In this document: piece after piece, positions 55,301 through 62,970 of the stretch
Layout of the letters: each line of letters opens with the position of its first letter
Numbering within the stretch: position 1 is the stretch's first letter
Assembly (NCBI GenBank): GCA_023213315.1
Contig: JAKCPI010000901.1
Coordinates: 62,001 to 126,000, forward strand
Origin: Euborellia annulipes
Lineage: Eukaryota; Arthropoda; Insecta; Dermaptera; Anisolabididae
Length of the DNA: 64,000 nucleotides
Reading direction: 5' to 3'
Translations under genes and position numbers: made by a program
Notes under the pieces: model-generated
Database searches by the model: none
Told to the model about the DNA's origin: nothing
Seen by the model: only the letters and a program-made list of their open reading frames with translations

Positions 55301-57261
55301 AAGTCGTTACTTCACATACTGTTAGTTTAATTTCAATATAAGGGAAATTCTTCTCTTTGACCTATATATTCGAATCTTAAGGCACTTAACTTATTTACGA
55401 TATTCTTATGATAACTGGTATGTGATATACATATTTTAGATTTATTATCATTTATCTTATCTAGGCAACAATACTAATTTTTTTAAATTATTGATAGCCA
55501 AGATAAGTATAGTGTTAATGGATTTTGTAAATTAATATATTAAAAAATATTTATAAATAAATTCTATATTACCTTCGAGTTGTGTTTCAATGACGGTATT
55601 TTCTTCAAGTGTTTCAACATTAATGCAATTGTTGGTTTCAATAAAACTCACATCAGAAGAATCTAATTCTATTTCTTCATGACTTTCAATATCTTGATCA
55701 GTATATATAACTTGCATATCATCTTGGAATTGCTGAGTGGTTATTGCGTTTGTGGTCTCTTCATCTTCGTCTTGTTCCATTGGGGACATTTGAAGATCTG
55801 AAGACATGCCACTATCAGAGCAATTACTTTCTGGTACTGAATAGTTTTCATTAGTTAATCCTTCAAATAAGGGTAACAAGGCAGGGTCATCAAAGTCAAA
55901 TTTGAAATTTCCAAACATCTCCTCCTGGGTTCCATCCCATTCGGGCTAAAAAAAATCACAAAAATACCAAAATAAGAAATAAATTACGAAACTCAAAGTG
56001 TTGAGGATTATTCAATTACAAATCACAGAGTCTTACAACTAGAGATTTAGATCAAAAGTTAGGGATCTCGTTCAGAACCGTCATTTGGGGGAGGGCAGGG
56101 GGGACATTTGCCCCCCCCCCCCCCAAAGTTTTGGAACAGTAAATTTTGGGCTTAGCCACTACATACAAACAAACTCACACTAAATAAGTATAGATAAAAA
56201 TTTAGAGATATATATATATATATATATATGTATTGATATATAAATTAAGTAGCACAGGAAGTAAAAAAATGTTTCCCCCCAAGAAAAAACCGAAATGACG
56301 TCACTAATCTTGTTGTAAGATTCTTTGTATTTGTATTTGAACCATAGAGTGGCTGACAACCGATTTCATATAAACAAACCAAAAATGTCATTTTATTTTT
56401 GACAAGTAATATATCTGAAAATTTTTATATTATTCAAAACACTCTAACATGGCATTTGCAAAATTTTTCAAGCATATCTTTATGAATTCAGTCATCTATT
56501 TGGTATTTTATTCTACCTATTTACAATTTTTGCGATCCGCAGCAAAAATAAAAAAAAAACAACCGGAAACAATTTCACAATAATTAAAATGCAAACTATG
56601 ATTCTTTTTCCTTGCTATATTTATTGAAAATAAATTAATAAATTCTTCTAGTATTAAATTATTTTCTAGGTATTTAATCAAATAATCAAAAAAACAATCC
56701 CTTAGTATTTAAAATGTTATTTATTATGTGATTTTGGTTCTGATATTATTGATGAAATTAATTACGAAACTTCCTCCTTTTTTTTGAAGTATCCCATTTT
56801 ATCATAAAATTTATTCAAATTCAATTGGTGACAGTTGTCGTCTGGGAGAATATTCGAATATTGAAAAAAAATTCATTCGCCTGTTATAGCCAAAAAAAAA
56901 ATTAATTTTTTATTGATTAATTAAAAACAATATTGAAATATGATTGCATCACGTTGTTGATGCTGTCAAAAGAAAATTCACCTAAAATATTAAATAAAAA
57001 TTAAAAAAAAAAGATGATGAATTATAAAGAAAGCATGGCAATGATTATAAGTTAAATCCTTTTTTTATATAAATAAGAAAAAGTTGATTTTGATTTCAAG
57101 AAACATGTTATTCCATATGGCAATTAGAATATTAACTCACTCACCACGATAAAAGCCTTTTCTTCATTTTTTATTGTATCCTTATCGTTGCTATTTAAAA
57201 TAGATTCATTTTTACTGTCGAGAAAAAAGTCTATCAGACTTAAATCTGAAGAAAGTGACAT
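45957..57261 (-). CDS. CREB3/CrebA-type ER-membrane bZIP transcription factor, complete
   Basis: Six exons on the minus strand: 57145-57261, 55573-55945, 52906-53193, 52662-52833, 52221-52522, 45957-46306 (533 codons plus TGA); every phase matches. Residues about 40-160 are acidic (activation region). Residues 260-280 carry the LT.EEK..L..EG..LP..YPLTK box of the CREB3 family. The basic region is about 289-311 ([20 protein letters not shown]) and a leucine zipper follows to about 358. A transmembrane segment (about 372-388, [14 protein letters not shown]) precedes a lumenal tail with GRSRSLLF, whose RSLL fits site-1 protease (RxxL), and N-x-S/T sequons at 500, 511 and 517. Family knowledge: the ER-anchored factor is cut by S1P/S2P in the Golgi, freeing the nuclear part that drives secretory-pathway genes. 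It is closest in style to nematode crh-2 and fly CrebA. Confidence 0.93.
46640..47165 (-). repeat. Family C element, copy 2 (inverted)
   Basis: Reverse-complement match to 20120-20700: TAACAGCCGGCATTAT, CTTATAAGCCTATA, GTAATAGTTGGG and AGACCCCTAACGCCATC. No palindrome is present here. Confidence 0.7.
48035..48590 (+). repeat. Family A fragments
   Basis: A tail fragment (48055-48120, GACATGAATGCAATACTTTCT..AGAGAAAGTA) lies before a head-half fragment (48272-48590) with GTGTGACTGGTCGCAG, CACTCCAGATTTTTTGAGTCG, TACCATGGCAACCATTTCTC and GAAGTACAAGAGTAAAG. The latter shows the empty MITE target. Confidence 0.7.
49430..50222 (+). repeat. Family A element, most complete copy, with nested MITE
   Basis: It runs from AATCTGGTGTGATTGGTCGC to TATATAGGGTAAGAAAAAGG. 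Between the head hairpin and TTAGTTTCCCATAG it is interrupted by the 136-bp MITE. The middle contains CAAAGGGGACCCCATTTTG, also seen in 59190-59770. Confidence 0.75.
49479..49614. mobile_element. Short hAT-like MITE nested in family A
   Basis: Ends CATGGACGTAACTAGGG and the complement of CAAGGGCGTAACTAGGG; flanks TATATTTG and TATATTTA form an 8-bp duplication with one mismatch. The family A copy at 12270 shows the uninterrupted ATATATTTAATTCCC. It is GC-rich inside (CCAGACCCCCGGGGG). Confidence 0.7.
51185..51750 (+). repeat. Family C element, copy 3
   Basis: GCAAGCTGTTCGCATG, ACAGATGGCATGATGGTAGG, AAGAGTGCTGAACTATTTGG and the TCACGAATTTAAATCATTAA tail match copies 1 and 2. Confidence 0.7.
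51980..52160. repeat. Inverted repeat ending next to the TM-domain exon
   Basis: AACCTCAGT-type outer strings and the arms TATATTTCGGGATATT / ATATCCCGAAATATA with GTGGGGTTTCACTAGGTTAT / ATAACCTAGTGAAACCCCAC form a strong inverted repeat. The minus strand at 52018-52060 has a degenerate hammerhead-like core (UUGAAGA..GGGAUA..UAUCCC..GAAA). Confidence 0.65.
52221..52522 (-). CDS. CREB3-like exon 5: leucine zipper and transmembrane segment
   Basis: Acceptor ATTACAG, donor GTAATA, 302 nt. It begins (R)[18 protein letters not shown], continues through heptad leucines to [11 protein letters not shown], then the hydrophobic [14 protein letters not shown], and ends MPLA(G). Confidence 0.93.
52662..52833 (-). 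CDS. CREB3-like exon 4: DNA-binding basic region
   Basis: Acceptor AATTAG after a 72-bp intron, donor GTAATT, 172 nt. It reads (H)[56 protein letters not shown]. The N..SAQ.SR.RKKEY signature identifies the CREB3/CrebA bZIP class. Confidence 0.95.
52906..53193 (-). CDS. CREB3-like exon 3: Ser-rich linker
   Basis: Acceptor TTTTAG, donor GTAAGT, 288 nt. It reads (E)[18 protein letters not shown], has a Ser/Thr/Pro-rich stretch ([18 protein letters not shown]) and ends HYPRLELT. It is a likely flexible, phosphorylatable linker. Confidence 0.88.
53264..54065. mobile_element. Non-autonomous hAT element
   Basis: Termini TAGGGTGGGCCGAAAAA and TTTTTTCGGCCCACCCTA with a perfect 8-bp duplication ATAGATAG (53256-53263 and 54066-54073). 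The segment 53323-53480 (GGGCCCACATCTTGTGG, GATGGCGACCACGAGCTGCC, CAACAGGTGTCAGACCGTGC) is shared with 4437-4600 in the 1.4-kb foldback. No transposase. Confidence 0.85.
54100..54400 (+). pseudogene. 3' end of a non-LTR retrotransposon (LINE), 5'-truncated
   Basis: One frame gives [18 protein letters not shown]; a shifted frame then gives [38 protein letters not shown] and LRELSSSK with a stop at 54380-54382, followed by a TTTCTA-type tail. An R.WN.LS...K...SL..F motif at the end is typical of ORF2 C-termini of CR1/Jockey-like LINEs in general; the clade is not determined. Confidence 0.55.
54535..54675. repeat. Long inverted repeat with CGAAACGTC core
   Basis: CAAGAGAGCCTCTATCAAAT and AGAAGACGTTTCGG are mirrored by CCGAAACGTCTTCT and ATTTGATAGAGGCTCTCTTG. 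It resembles the arms that hold hammerhead motifs elsewhere, but the CUGANGA box is missing. Confidence 0.7.
55573..55945 (-). CDS. CREB3-like exon 2: acidic activation region
   Basis: Acceptor TTTTTTAG, donor GTAATA, 373 nt. It reads [18 protein letters not shown] then [16 protein letters not shown] and a long Glu/Asp/Gln-rich sequence ending VIETQLE. Acidic and hydrophobic residues are mixed as in activation domains; CREB3 proteins have theirs at the N-terminus. Confidence 0.88.
55946..57144 (-). other. CREB3-like intron 1 with a repeat-borne CRE palindrome
   Basis: It contains a C tract (56110-56124), a TA microsatellite (56213) and the perfect cAMP-response palindrome TGACGTCA at 56296-56303. 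The sequence around it (AAGAAAAA..GAAATGACGTCACT) is also present at 4057-4080, so the site came with a repeat. Confidence 0.65.
57145..57261 (-). CDS. CREB3-like exon 1: N-terminus
   Basis: ATG at 57261, 39 codons, donor GTGAGT in phase 0. It reads [18 protein letters not shown] then [18 protein letters not shown] and FIV. The short [10 protein letters not shown] hydrophobic/acidic start resembles CREB3-family N-termini (DLLDFLL type). The sequence upstream is poly-A-rich with no in-frame ATG nearby. Confidence 0.85.
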
Positions 57262-57600
57262 CTTTTTTTTTGAAAAAAAGATAAACAATTCAATCACTTA
57301 TTATTTTCTTTGTTTTTTGACAATTATAATAAATCACAATTAAAAATCACGCAGCAACTTGACAAAAGTTCAGAATACATGTGAAATTTTATCTGTTTAT
57401 TACAACAGATGATAACTACGAAAATACCATTTTACAAATAATGATATATTTTCGAAAAAAGTAATTGAAAATTTTCAATCACAAGTTATTATGAAAGTTT
57501 AACCAAATGTCAACAAGTTGGGTTTATTTAAATATATATTATTAGACGAAAAAATAAACATTTAAAATATCTTGTTAAGGCAAATATAGAGTAATAATGA

Positions 57601-57622
57601 TACGTGGAAATTATGACGTAAA
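57601..57622 (-). promoter_or_regulatory. Two ACGT-core bZIP sites upstream of the CREB3-like gene
   Basis: TACGTGG (57601-57607) and TGACGTAA (57614-57621) lie 340-361 bp upstream of the start codon. TGACGTAA is a CRE variant and ACGTGG is the core used by CREB3/XBP1/ATF6-type factors. This suggests autoregulation, but such short sites also occur by chance. Confidence 0.35.
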
Positions 57623-58539
57623 GAGAAACGCTCTCTATTCAACGAGTGAATAAATGATGAAAGTATGAAGTTAGCATCGTATTCTTTTCGAACATTGATT
57701 TGCTGGCGACAATAAAACCAACTTATATGCAAGAATCCAAACTGGCGTGAAATTTCAAAATTAAACTAATTAAATTCATTAAATTAATTAAAACAACTTT
57801 ATATAAAATAAATTTTATCAAATATTTTTTTTTTAATTAGAATACATTTTAAATATAAATCTCATTTAGGTAGAGTTGATATCTTAGTCATTGTTTCTAA
57901 TTTAGCGTCATTTTGAATTTAAAATTTCGCAACAATAAAAGCGGGAGACAATTATTCTTCCCATTAGAAATGTTCTATATTCGTGTCTGTCAGTATTTTT
58001 TGTGAAAAATATTTAATTTTGTGATTTTCAAAAGAAAATAGAAATGATTTTGTCACTCTACCAGAAGAGGAAAGAAATTCATAAGGTATATTATTTAAAA
58101 ATATATATATATATTTATATATCGTTTATTGAAAATTATTTTATTTTTATTGATTTAACCTCTTATTTCTTAAGTTTCTGAAAAATGATGCTATGAAATT
58201 TCTTGGGTTTTGATTGATCTGTTCCAAGGGTTGTATTTATGAAACAATATTTCTTCCTTTAATATACTATCAAGGGCGGATACAAGGGGGGTAAAGGGGG
58301 TAATTAACCCTCCCCCGAGATTTGTGAAAAATATTTTTATTGGGAATTAAATTTTATTTTTAATATAAAATTTTAAAAATTAATACTTAAAAATTTGATT
58401 TGTTTACCTATATATTCTGGTAAACAAGTACAGAATGCACTTTTAAATTACCGAAAGTAAGAAAAAACTGTGTACTGTGGGACCAGTCACACCATATTAC
58501 CCCTTCCCCGAAAAACTGCTCTGGATCCGCTCTTGTATA

Positions 58540-58540
<1 letters not shown>

Positions 58541-58598
<58 letters not shown>
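58541..58598 (+). repeat. Uninterrupted poly-G run, 58 nt
   Basis: Fifty-eight consecutive G follow GGATCCGCTCTTGTATAC. The neighbouring GGGCGGATACAAGGGGGG at 58275 is an inverted relative, so the run lies at the end of a small inverted-repeat element. The exact length may be an assembly estimate. Confidence 0.9.
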
Positions 58599-58599
<1 letters not shown>

Positions 58600-59189
58600 A
58601 AAAAGTAAATTATAAAAAGAGAAAAGAGGAATTAAAGATTATTGTATTAATTTATATAAAATTATGAGAGGATATATAAGTGTATGTATATCAAATAAAT
58701 ATGAAATATTGTTCAATATGATTAAAATATATAGGCATATATGAGTATAATTAAATACGAATACGGATTCTCTAAACAAATATTGAACAATTTACGAGGT
58801 TGCAAATTTGTCGATCACTAGTATGCTACCGGGGTCGAAAATTGAATAAAAAATTCATTTAAAAAATACTTAAATCACGACTAACAGGCAAGAAGCCCTG
58901 CCCAGAGAGAAAGATGAATATTGCTGAATAATGGAATTTTTTACTTTAGTGGAGCAACAAAACAAAAAAGTTTTTGGATGGCAAATGTTGAGTCGTTCAA
59001 AAAAAATTTCGTCCTTCGACATCAAAAGGCTTTTTTGTTTTGCTGTTCCAGTACTTGCCCTTGCTTATTTCAAACATCAACAGCGGCTTCTCTACTAATA
59101 ATATTTTCTTCTTTACATTGTTCTCTATGTGGGTCTTAAGTTCTTCGTTTTCGTTAAAAACATCCTATTAGAGTAATGGTCCCCAAATT

Positions 59190-59770
59190 CTTTTTATTTT
59201 CTGTTACCCTATATATGAAATATATAGAGAAAGAATTGCGATCATGTCAAAAATTCGATGTCGAGATTTTGATGGATATACATGTTTTGAGGTCCCCTGA
59301 GTCCAAAAAAGTGTGTACCGTAAATTGGTCTGTGTGTTGACATTTTTAAACATGAAGGAAATGAGCTACTAGGTTAAAATTTTATATTTAAGTTAAGGAC
59401 CTCCCGAACTCGTGAAAATAATCTTTTAAACAAAATCGGCCAAAGAATACTAGTACTTTACTGATGTACTTTTTCAGTTTTTTTCGATTTTATCGCTCCA
59501 ACGATTTTGTTTAAAATTCATAAATCAACTATTTTTTAGATGCTCTTTAAAATGTATTATCTCATTTTGCCGTTGAAGTATGTTAATTTCGATTCAAAAG
59601 GGGTTCGCTCCCCTTTGGAACTTTTTGCACATTTAAAAAAAAAATTTTTCAATTCTTATGAAATTTTGTATTTATTTAGGATTCTCTATTGTGTATAAAA
59701 TATCCAAATATGAGATTAAAATATTGAAAAATAACCATAGTTTATTTCAAGCAGTCAACATTTAAAATAC
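59190..59770 (-). repeat. Family A element, inverted copy
   Basis: Tail first: TTACCCTATATATGAAATAT, TCAAAAATTCGATGTCGAG, ATACATGTTTTGAGGTCCCC, ACTAGTACTTTACTGATGTA, TTCAAAAGGGGTTCGCTCCC and AACCATAGTTTATTTC. It agrees in detail with 49430-50222 in reverse. Confidence 0.75.
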
Positions 59771-60174
59771 ACAGAGCCTATGGACATTTTGAATCAATTG
59801 ACTTTTTTACTTTTTTGCATGCCTACAAAGAGTTTTCGGGGATTAGAATGAATAGATGAGCTGTCTTTTCAAGTAGATTATTAGTTCCAAGCTTTATGAT
59901 CGTCCGACACTCACGAGAGCGAGACAATCTTCCCCCAGTAGTAAGGAATGTCCTTTTATAACATTTTTCAAGACCATAATCCCCTATTCTCTTGGGAGCA
60001 GTGATGCACATGCAAAGATCTCCAGACTCTAAATTTGCACTTTTCTGAAGGAATTTTTGCATGTGTTTTTTTTTTTTTGATCAAATTTTGTTTTTAGCAT
60101 CTTATTTTAAATTAGAATTTTGATTTTAAAATTTCGAATTTTGTATCTCACTCTCTCTCTCTCTTTGGCTTCAC

Positions 60175-60356
60175 AACAATTTATCTAATTAATGTGAGGT
60201 TTATATTAATGGTAGGCCAAACGTCCGCTGGTCCTCAGGAATCGAATCCGGGGCATCTGTGTGGTTTCCACTTGCACCAGGCCACCGGATTCTGGATCTC
60301 AATCACGAAGACATCGGACATTTGGACCACAAAATCTCACATTAATTAGTTAAATT
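60175..60356. repeat. tRNA-like foldback
   Basis: Outer arms CTAATTAATGTGAG and CTCACATTAATTAG. The minus strand inside reads TGGCCTGGTGCAAGTGG and GGATTCGATTCC, similar to polymerase III A and B boxes. No full cloverleaf can be drawn. Confidence 0.5.
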
Positions 60357-61485
60357 CTGACGATCTGCGCTCATTCGAGACATTTTGTTTATATCTCTTT
60401 CAATTTTATTGTTTGAATGAACAAGTTTCCATCAAGAGCCCAATATTTTGAAAACACATAAATCTTTTGATTAGTAATCTTTTCATTAAAATACTTTTTT
60501 GTGATGCAATTATAATGACTTGATAGAGATAACACCCACATTTGGAAGTACCATGTTCAATAAATGGAGAGTTTTATTGAACCTGGTGCATCCCAATTTG
60601 GTTGATATCTCCAACTCTTTGTTATATTTTTTTTTCTCTTCAATAAATAATATGGTACTGTTAGGATCTCGTATAAATTCCTTCTTATTCGATGAATCCA
60701 GACTGACCAAACTTAAACTAGGCATTCATATAAATAAACAAAACAAATTTTTGAAACACACAATTTTATTCTATGGCCCACAATAAATGCTTTTTTTTCA
60801 AGCGTATTTTATACTTTTTATCAGTGGCGTATGTTTTTATTTCAAGGCGGAGGGGGGAGGCGAAGAGTAAGACCAGCTAATATTTTAAAATTTATTTTTT
60901 CTGTACTATAAATTAGGAACAGTTAATTTTTGAGCACAGATACAGAAGGGGTATTTGAACAGATGAAGGTTATACATTTTTGGATTTTACGAATTAATAT
61001 AATAGATACATTTTAAAAATTTCGGACCCCCTCCCCTGATATACGCTCTGGTTTTTATATTAAAAACATCTATTGATATTTTTTTTAATTTTTAAGAAAT
61101 ACATATAAACACTTTATAAGTGTTTTATTTGACAATAATAAAATAATATTTTTATAAATATCACTAAAAAAAGATGCAAAAATTCATCTTAATATTCAAT
61201 ATATATATCAGTATATACTTATATATACTGTATGTTTATAAAATATACAAATCACATATTTAACTAAAAATTAACTTGTCACATAAATAATATATAAAAA
61301 TAAACAATATTTCTTTTAAAAAATAAATAATTATATTTTCGGTGTAGGCTATTCGGTTAATTTATTTTTTTAATTTAATGTTTTGTTCCATTCACCTTGA
61401 GTTATAAGCTTCTAAATTCTAGGGACTAAATTTTACTCTCTATTTCAATAATAATTTTAAATAAAATAAAGTAAAAATTGGTATG

Positions 61486-61604
61486 TTAAAAATTAGTCGG
61501 CCATGAATATGCGAGGGGTAATGCAGATGTGTAATTGTAATCGTACAGCTGAGATTTAATAAACGCTTCTTTATCGCTTGGTTCAGGCAAAACGGCAGCA
61601 ATTC
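61486..61604 (-). CDS. Malic enzyme last coding exon
   Basis: Acceptor TTTTTTAG; 119 nt reading (G)[38 protein letters not shown] and TAA (61486-61488). It is the conserved C-terminus of animal malic enzymes. Confidence 0.92.
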
Positions 61605-62970
61605 CTAAAAAAAAGAAACATTTATCTATATTTAGTTTTTAAATCGTGTTAATATGTATTAATAGTTCCAGATAACCGGCTTAGCCCTGACTTTCTAGTC
61701 GTTTTCTTGTTAAATTTAATAGATCTGTGGCTCAGAGGTTAAGCATTAGATCGAAGGTTCGCATCCCATCCCAGGCGAAAAAATATGTTTCAATTTCATT
61801 GGCTGCCAATCAATTCAAATAACGGGGTCTAAATAAACACAGATAAAGACCTTATATCGGAATTCATATTTTATTAATTAATAAAAACGTATATTTGAAC
61901 AATGGCAGGAGGTGGCAGCCAGGAAGGATTGTCTCTAAATCAATGAAACTCCCAAAGATTTGCGACGTTTCGGTCCAAATTTATTCGACCATCATCAGGC
62001 AATCAGGAGTTGTCATATGTTAATATATTTATATACATTAATATATTTATATACATTTACATATGACAACTCCTGATTGCCTGATGATGGTCGAATAAAT
62101 TTGGACAGAAACGTCTAAAATATTTGGGAGTTTCATTGATTTAGAGACACCCCCTTCCTGCCATTGTTCAAATATACCAATCACAGCCACTTCCACACCC
62201 GAGAAAAACGTATATTTTCGTTAAAATATGGGCATAATTTTTTCAGCGATTGCTAAAAATTTCCTTAAACGCAAAGAAATAATTTGTTATTTTGAGAAAT
62301 TTTTAAGTATAGATGTATTAATTATTTATTAAAAATATAAATACTGTACAACGTTTCGACTGCTTATTTTGCAGTCGTTTTCAAGCAGAGTTGGGCAGTA
62401 TCCAGATACACAAAATCATTGTATCGAGTATCTTGTATTTAGATACTAGGTTTTAAAAAAGGTATCTAGTATTTTGTATTTAGACATTTTTTTTTTAGTA
62501 TCTTGCCCAACCTGTTTTCAAGTACTGGGCACTTGGTCCGACTCAAGTGAAGATAAGCAGTCGAAACGTTATACAGTATTTATAATAATTAATACAAAAT
62601 GTGGACTATAATTAAAAACTCCCATAATAATAATAATACAAACCATAAAAGCTTTAATAAACACATTCGTGATAGAAATAATTTGATTTTCTAGTGAAGG
62701 GAATTTTCAACAATTTATATTAAAATTTTATAGACAGGTCCAAGTATACTCTACTGAAACTTTACTGATCCACGCTAATAAAAAAGTTGATTAACAATAG
62801 AGCATATTTGAGATTTTAGTAATAATAAAAAAAATTAAAATCATACCTTTTTCATATGCATATTCTGCTACTTTTGTTGCAATTTTCAAGGAACATTGTT
62901 GAATTTTTGTGAGTGGTGGATAAACACAACCCATTTGCAGATCTTCTTCAGTTACTAAACTTGAAAGAAT
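61486..62970 (-). CDS. Malic enzyme (NADP-type), C-terminal exons; gene continues off the right edge
   Basis: Two minus-strand exons, 62847-62970 and 61486-61604, join in phase (G plus GA) to 79 residues ending in TAA. They read [80 protein letters not shown]. The pattern L..LV...DL..G..YPPL..I...S.KIA..VAEYAY and the end EPS.KEAF..SQ.Y...Y...LP..Y.WP is that of cytosolic/mitochondrial NADP malic enzymes, which convert malate to pyruvate with CO2 and NADPH. The catalytic and nucleotide-binding parts lie right of the window. Confidence 0.92.
61722..61785 (+). repeat. tRNA-like fragment
   Basis: GTGGCTCAGAGGTTAAGC resembles an A-box/D-arm and GAAGGTTCGCATCCC a B-box/T-arm, but the anticodon arm between them is collapsed. 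It is probably a SINE head or tRNA pseudogene. Confidence 0.4.
61930..62165. mobile_element. Inverted-repeat unit carrying hammerhead-like motifs
   Basis: CCAGGAAGGATTGTCTCTAA, CCTGATTGCC-type and ACATATGACAACTCC strings are mirrored around a central TTAATATATTTATATACATT duplication. Each arm carries one hammerhead-like sequence, one intact (61947-62011 minus) and one decayed (62069-62133 plus). It looks like a Penelope-like terminal repeat or a related short retroelement. Confidence 0.5.
61947..62011 (-). ncRNA. Best type-I hammerhead-ribozyme-like motif in the window
   Basis: The minus strand reads AACUCC..UUGC-CUGAUGA-U-GGUC..GACC-GAAA-CGUC-GCAA..GGAGUU. Stem I has two helices (UUGC/GCAA against the core and AACUCC/GGAGUU beyond an internal loop, where the loop contacts of type-I hammerheads form), stem II is GGUC/GACC, and cleavage would follow GUC. 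The single base after CUGAUGA and the minimal stem III (about 2 bp) may require a dimeric fold. Confidence 0.6.
62847..62970 (-). CDS. Malic enzyme penultimate coding exon
   Basis: Acceptor TTTTTCAG, donor GTATGA, 124 nt in phase 0, reading [41 protein letters not shown] and one base of Gly. Confidence 0.92.

Larger units (their letters stand above)
53194..55572 (-). other. CREB3-like intron 2 (2.4 kb)
   Basis: It contains the hAT element 53264-54065, the LINE 3' end 54100-54400 and the inverted repeat 54535-54675. The part 54700-55572 is AT-rich without supported features. Confidence 0.7.
57262..61485. other. Region between the bZIP gene start and the malic enzyme 3' end
   Basis: 57262 to about 57780 should hold the bZIP 5' UTR and promoter. 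Beyond are the 58-nt G run at 58541, a family A copy (59190-59770), a tRNA-like foldback (60175-60356) and AT-rich sequence with the malic enzyme 3' UTR (about 61100-61485). Confidence 0.6.
61605..62846 (-). other. Malic enzyme intron with hammerhead-bearing inverted repeat
   Basis: It includes a tRNA-like fragment (61722-61785), the inverted repeat 61930-62165 and a second CGAAACGT-containing pair (62345-62580) that encloses GTATC-rich simple sequence. The rest is AT-rich. Confidence 0.65.

Noticed and set aside
60510..60786. Overlapping 71- and 88-codon frames on both strands
   Set aside because: The symmetric reading arises from a local inverted repeat (AACTCTTTG, CCAGACTGAC flanks); no protein similarity.
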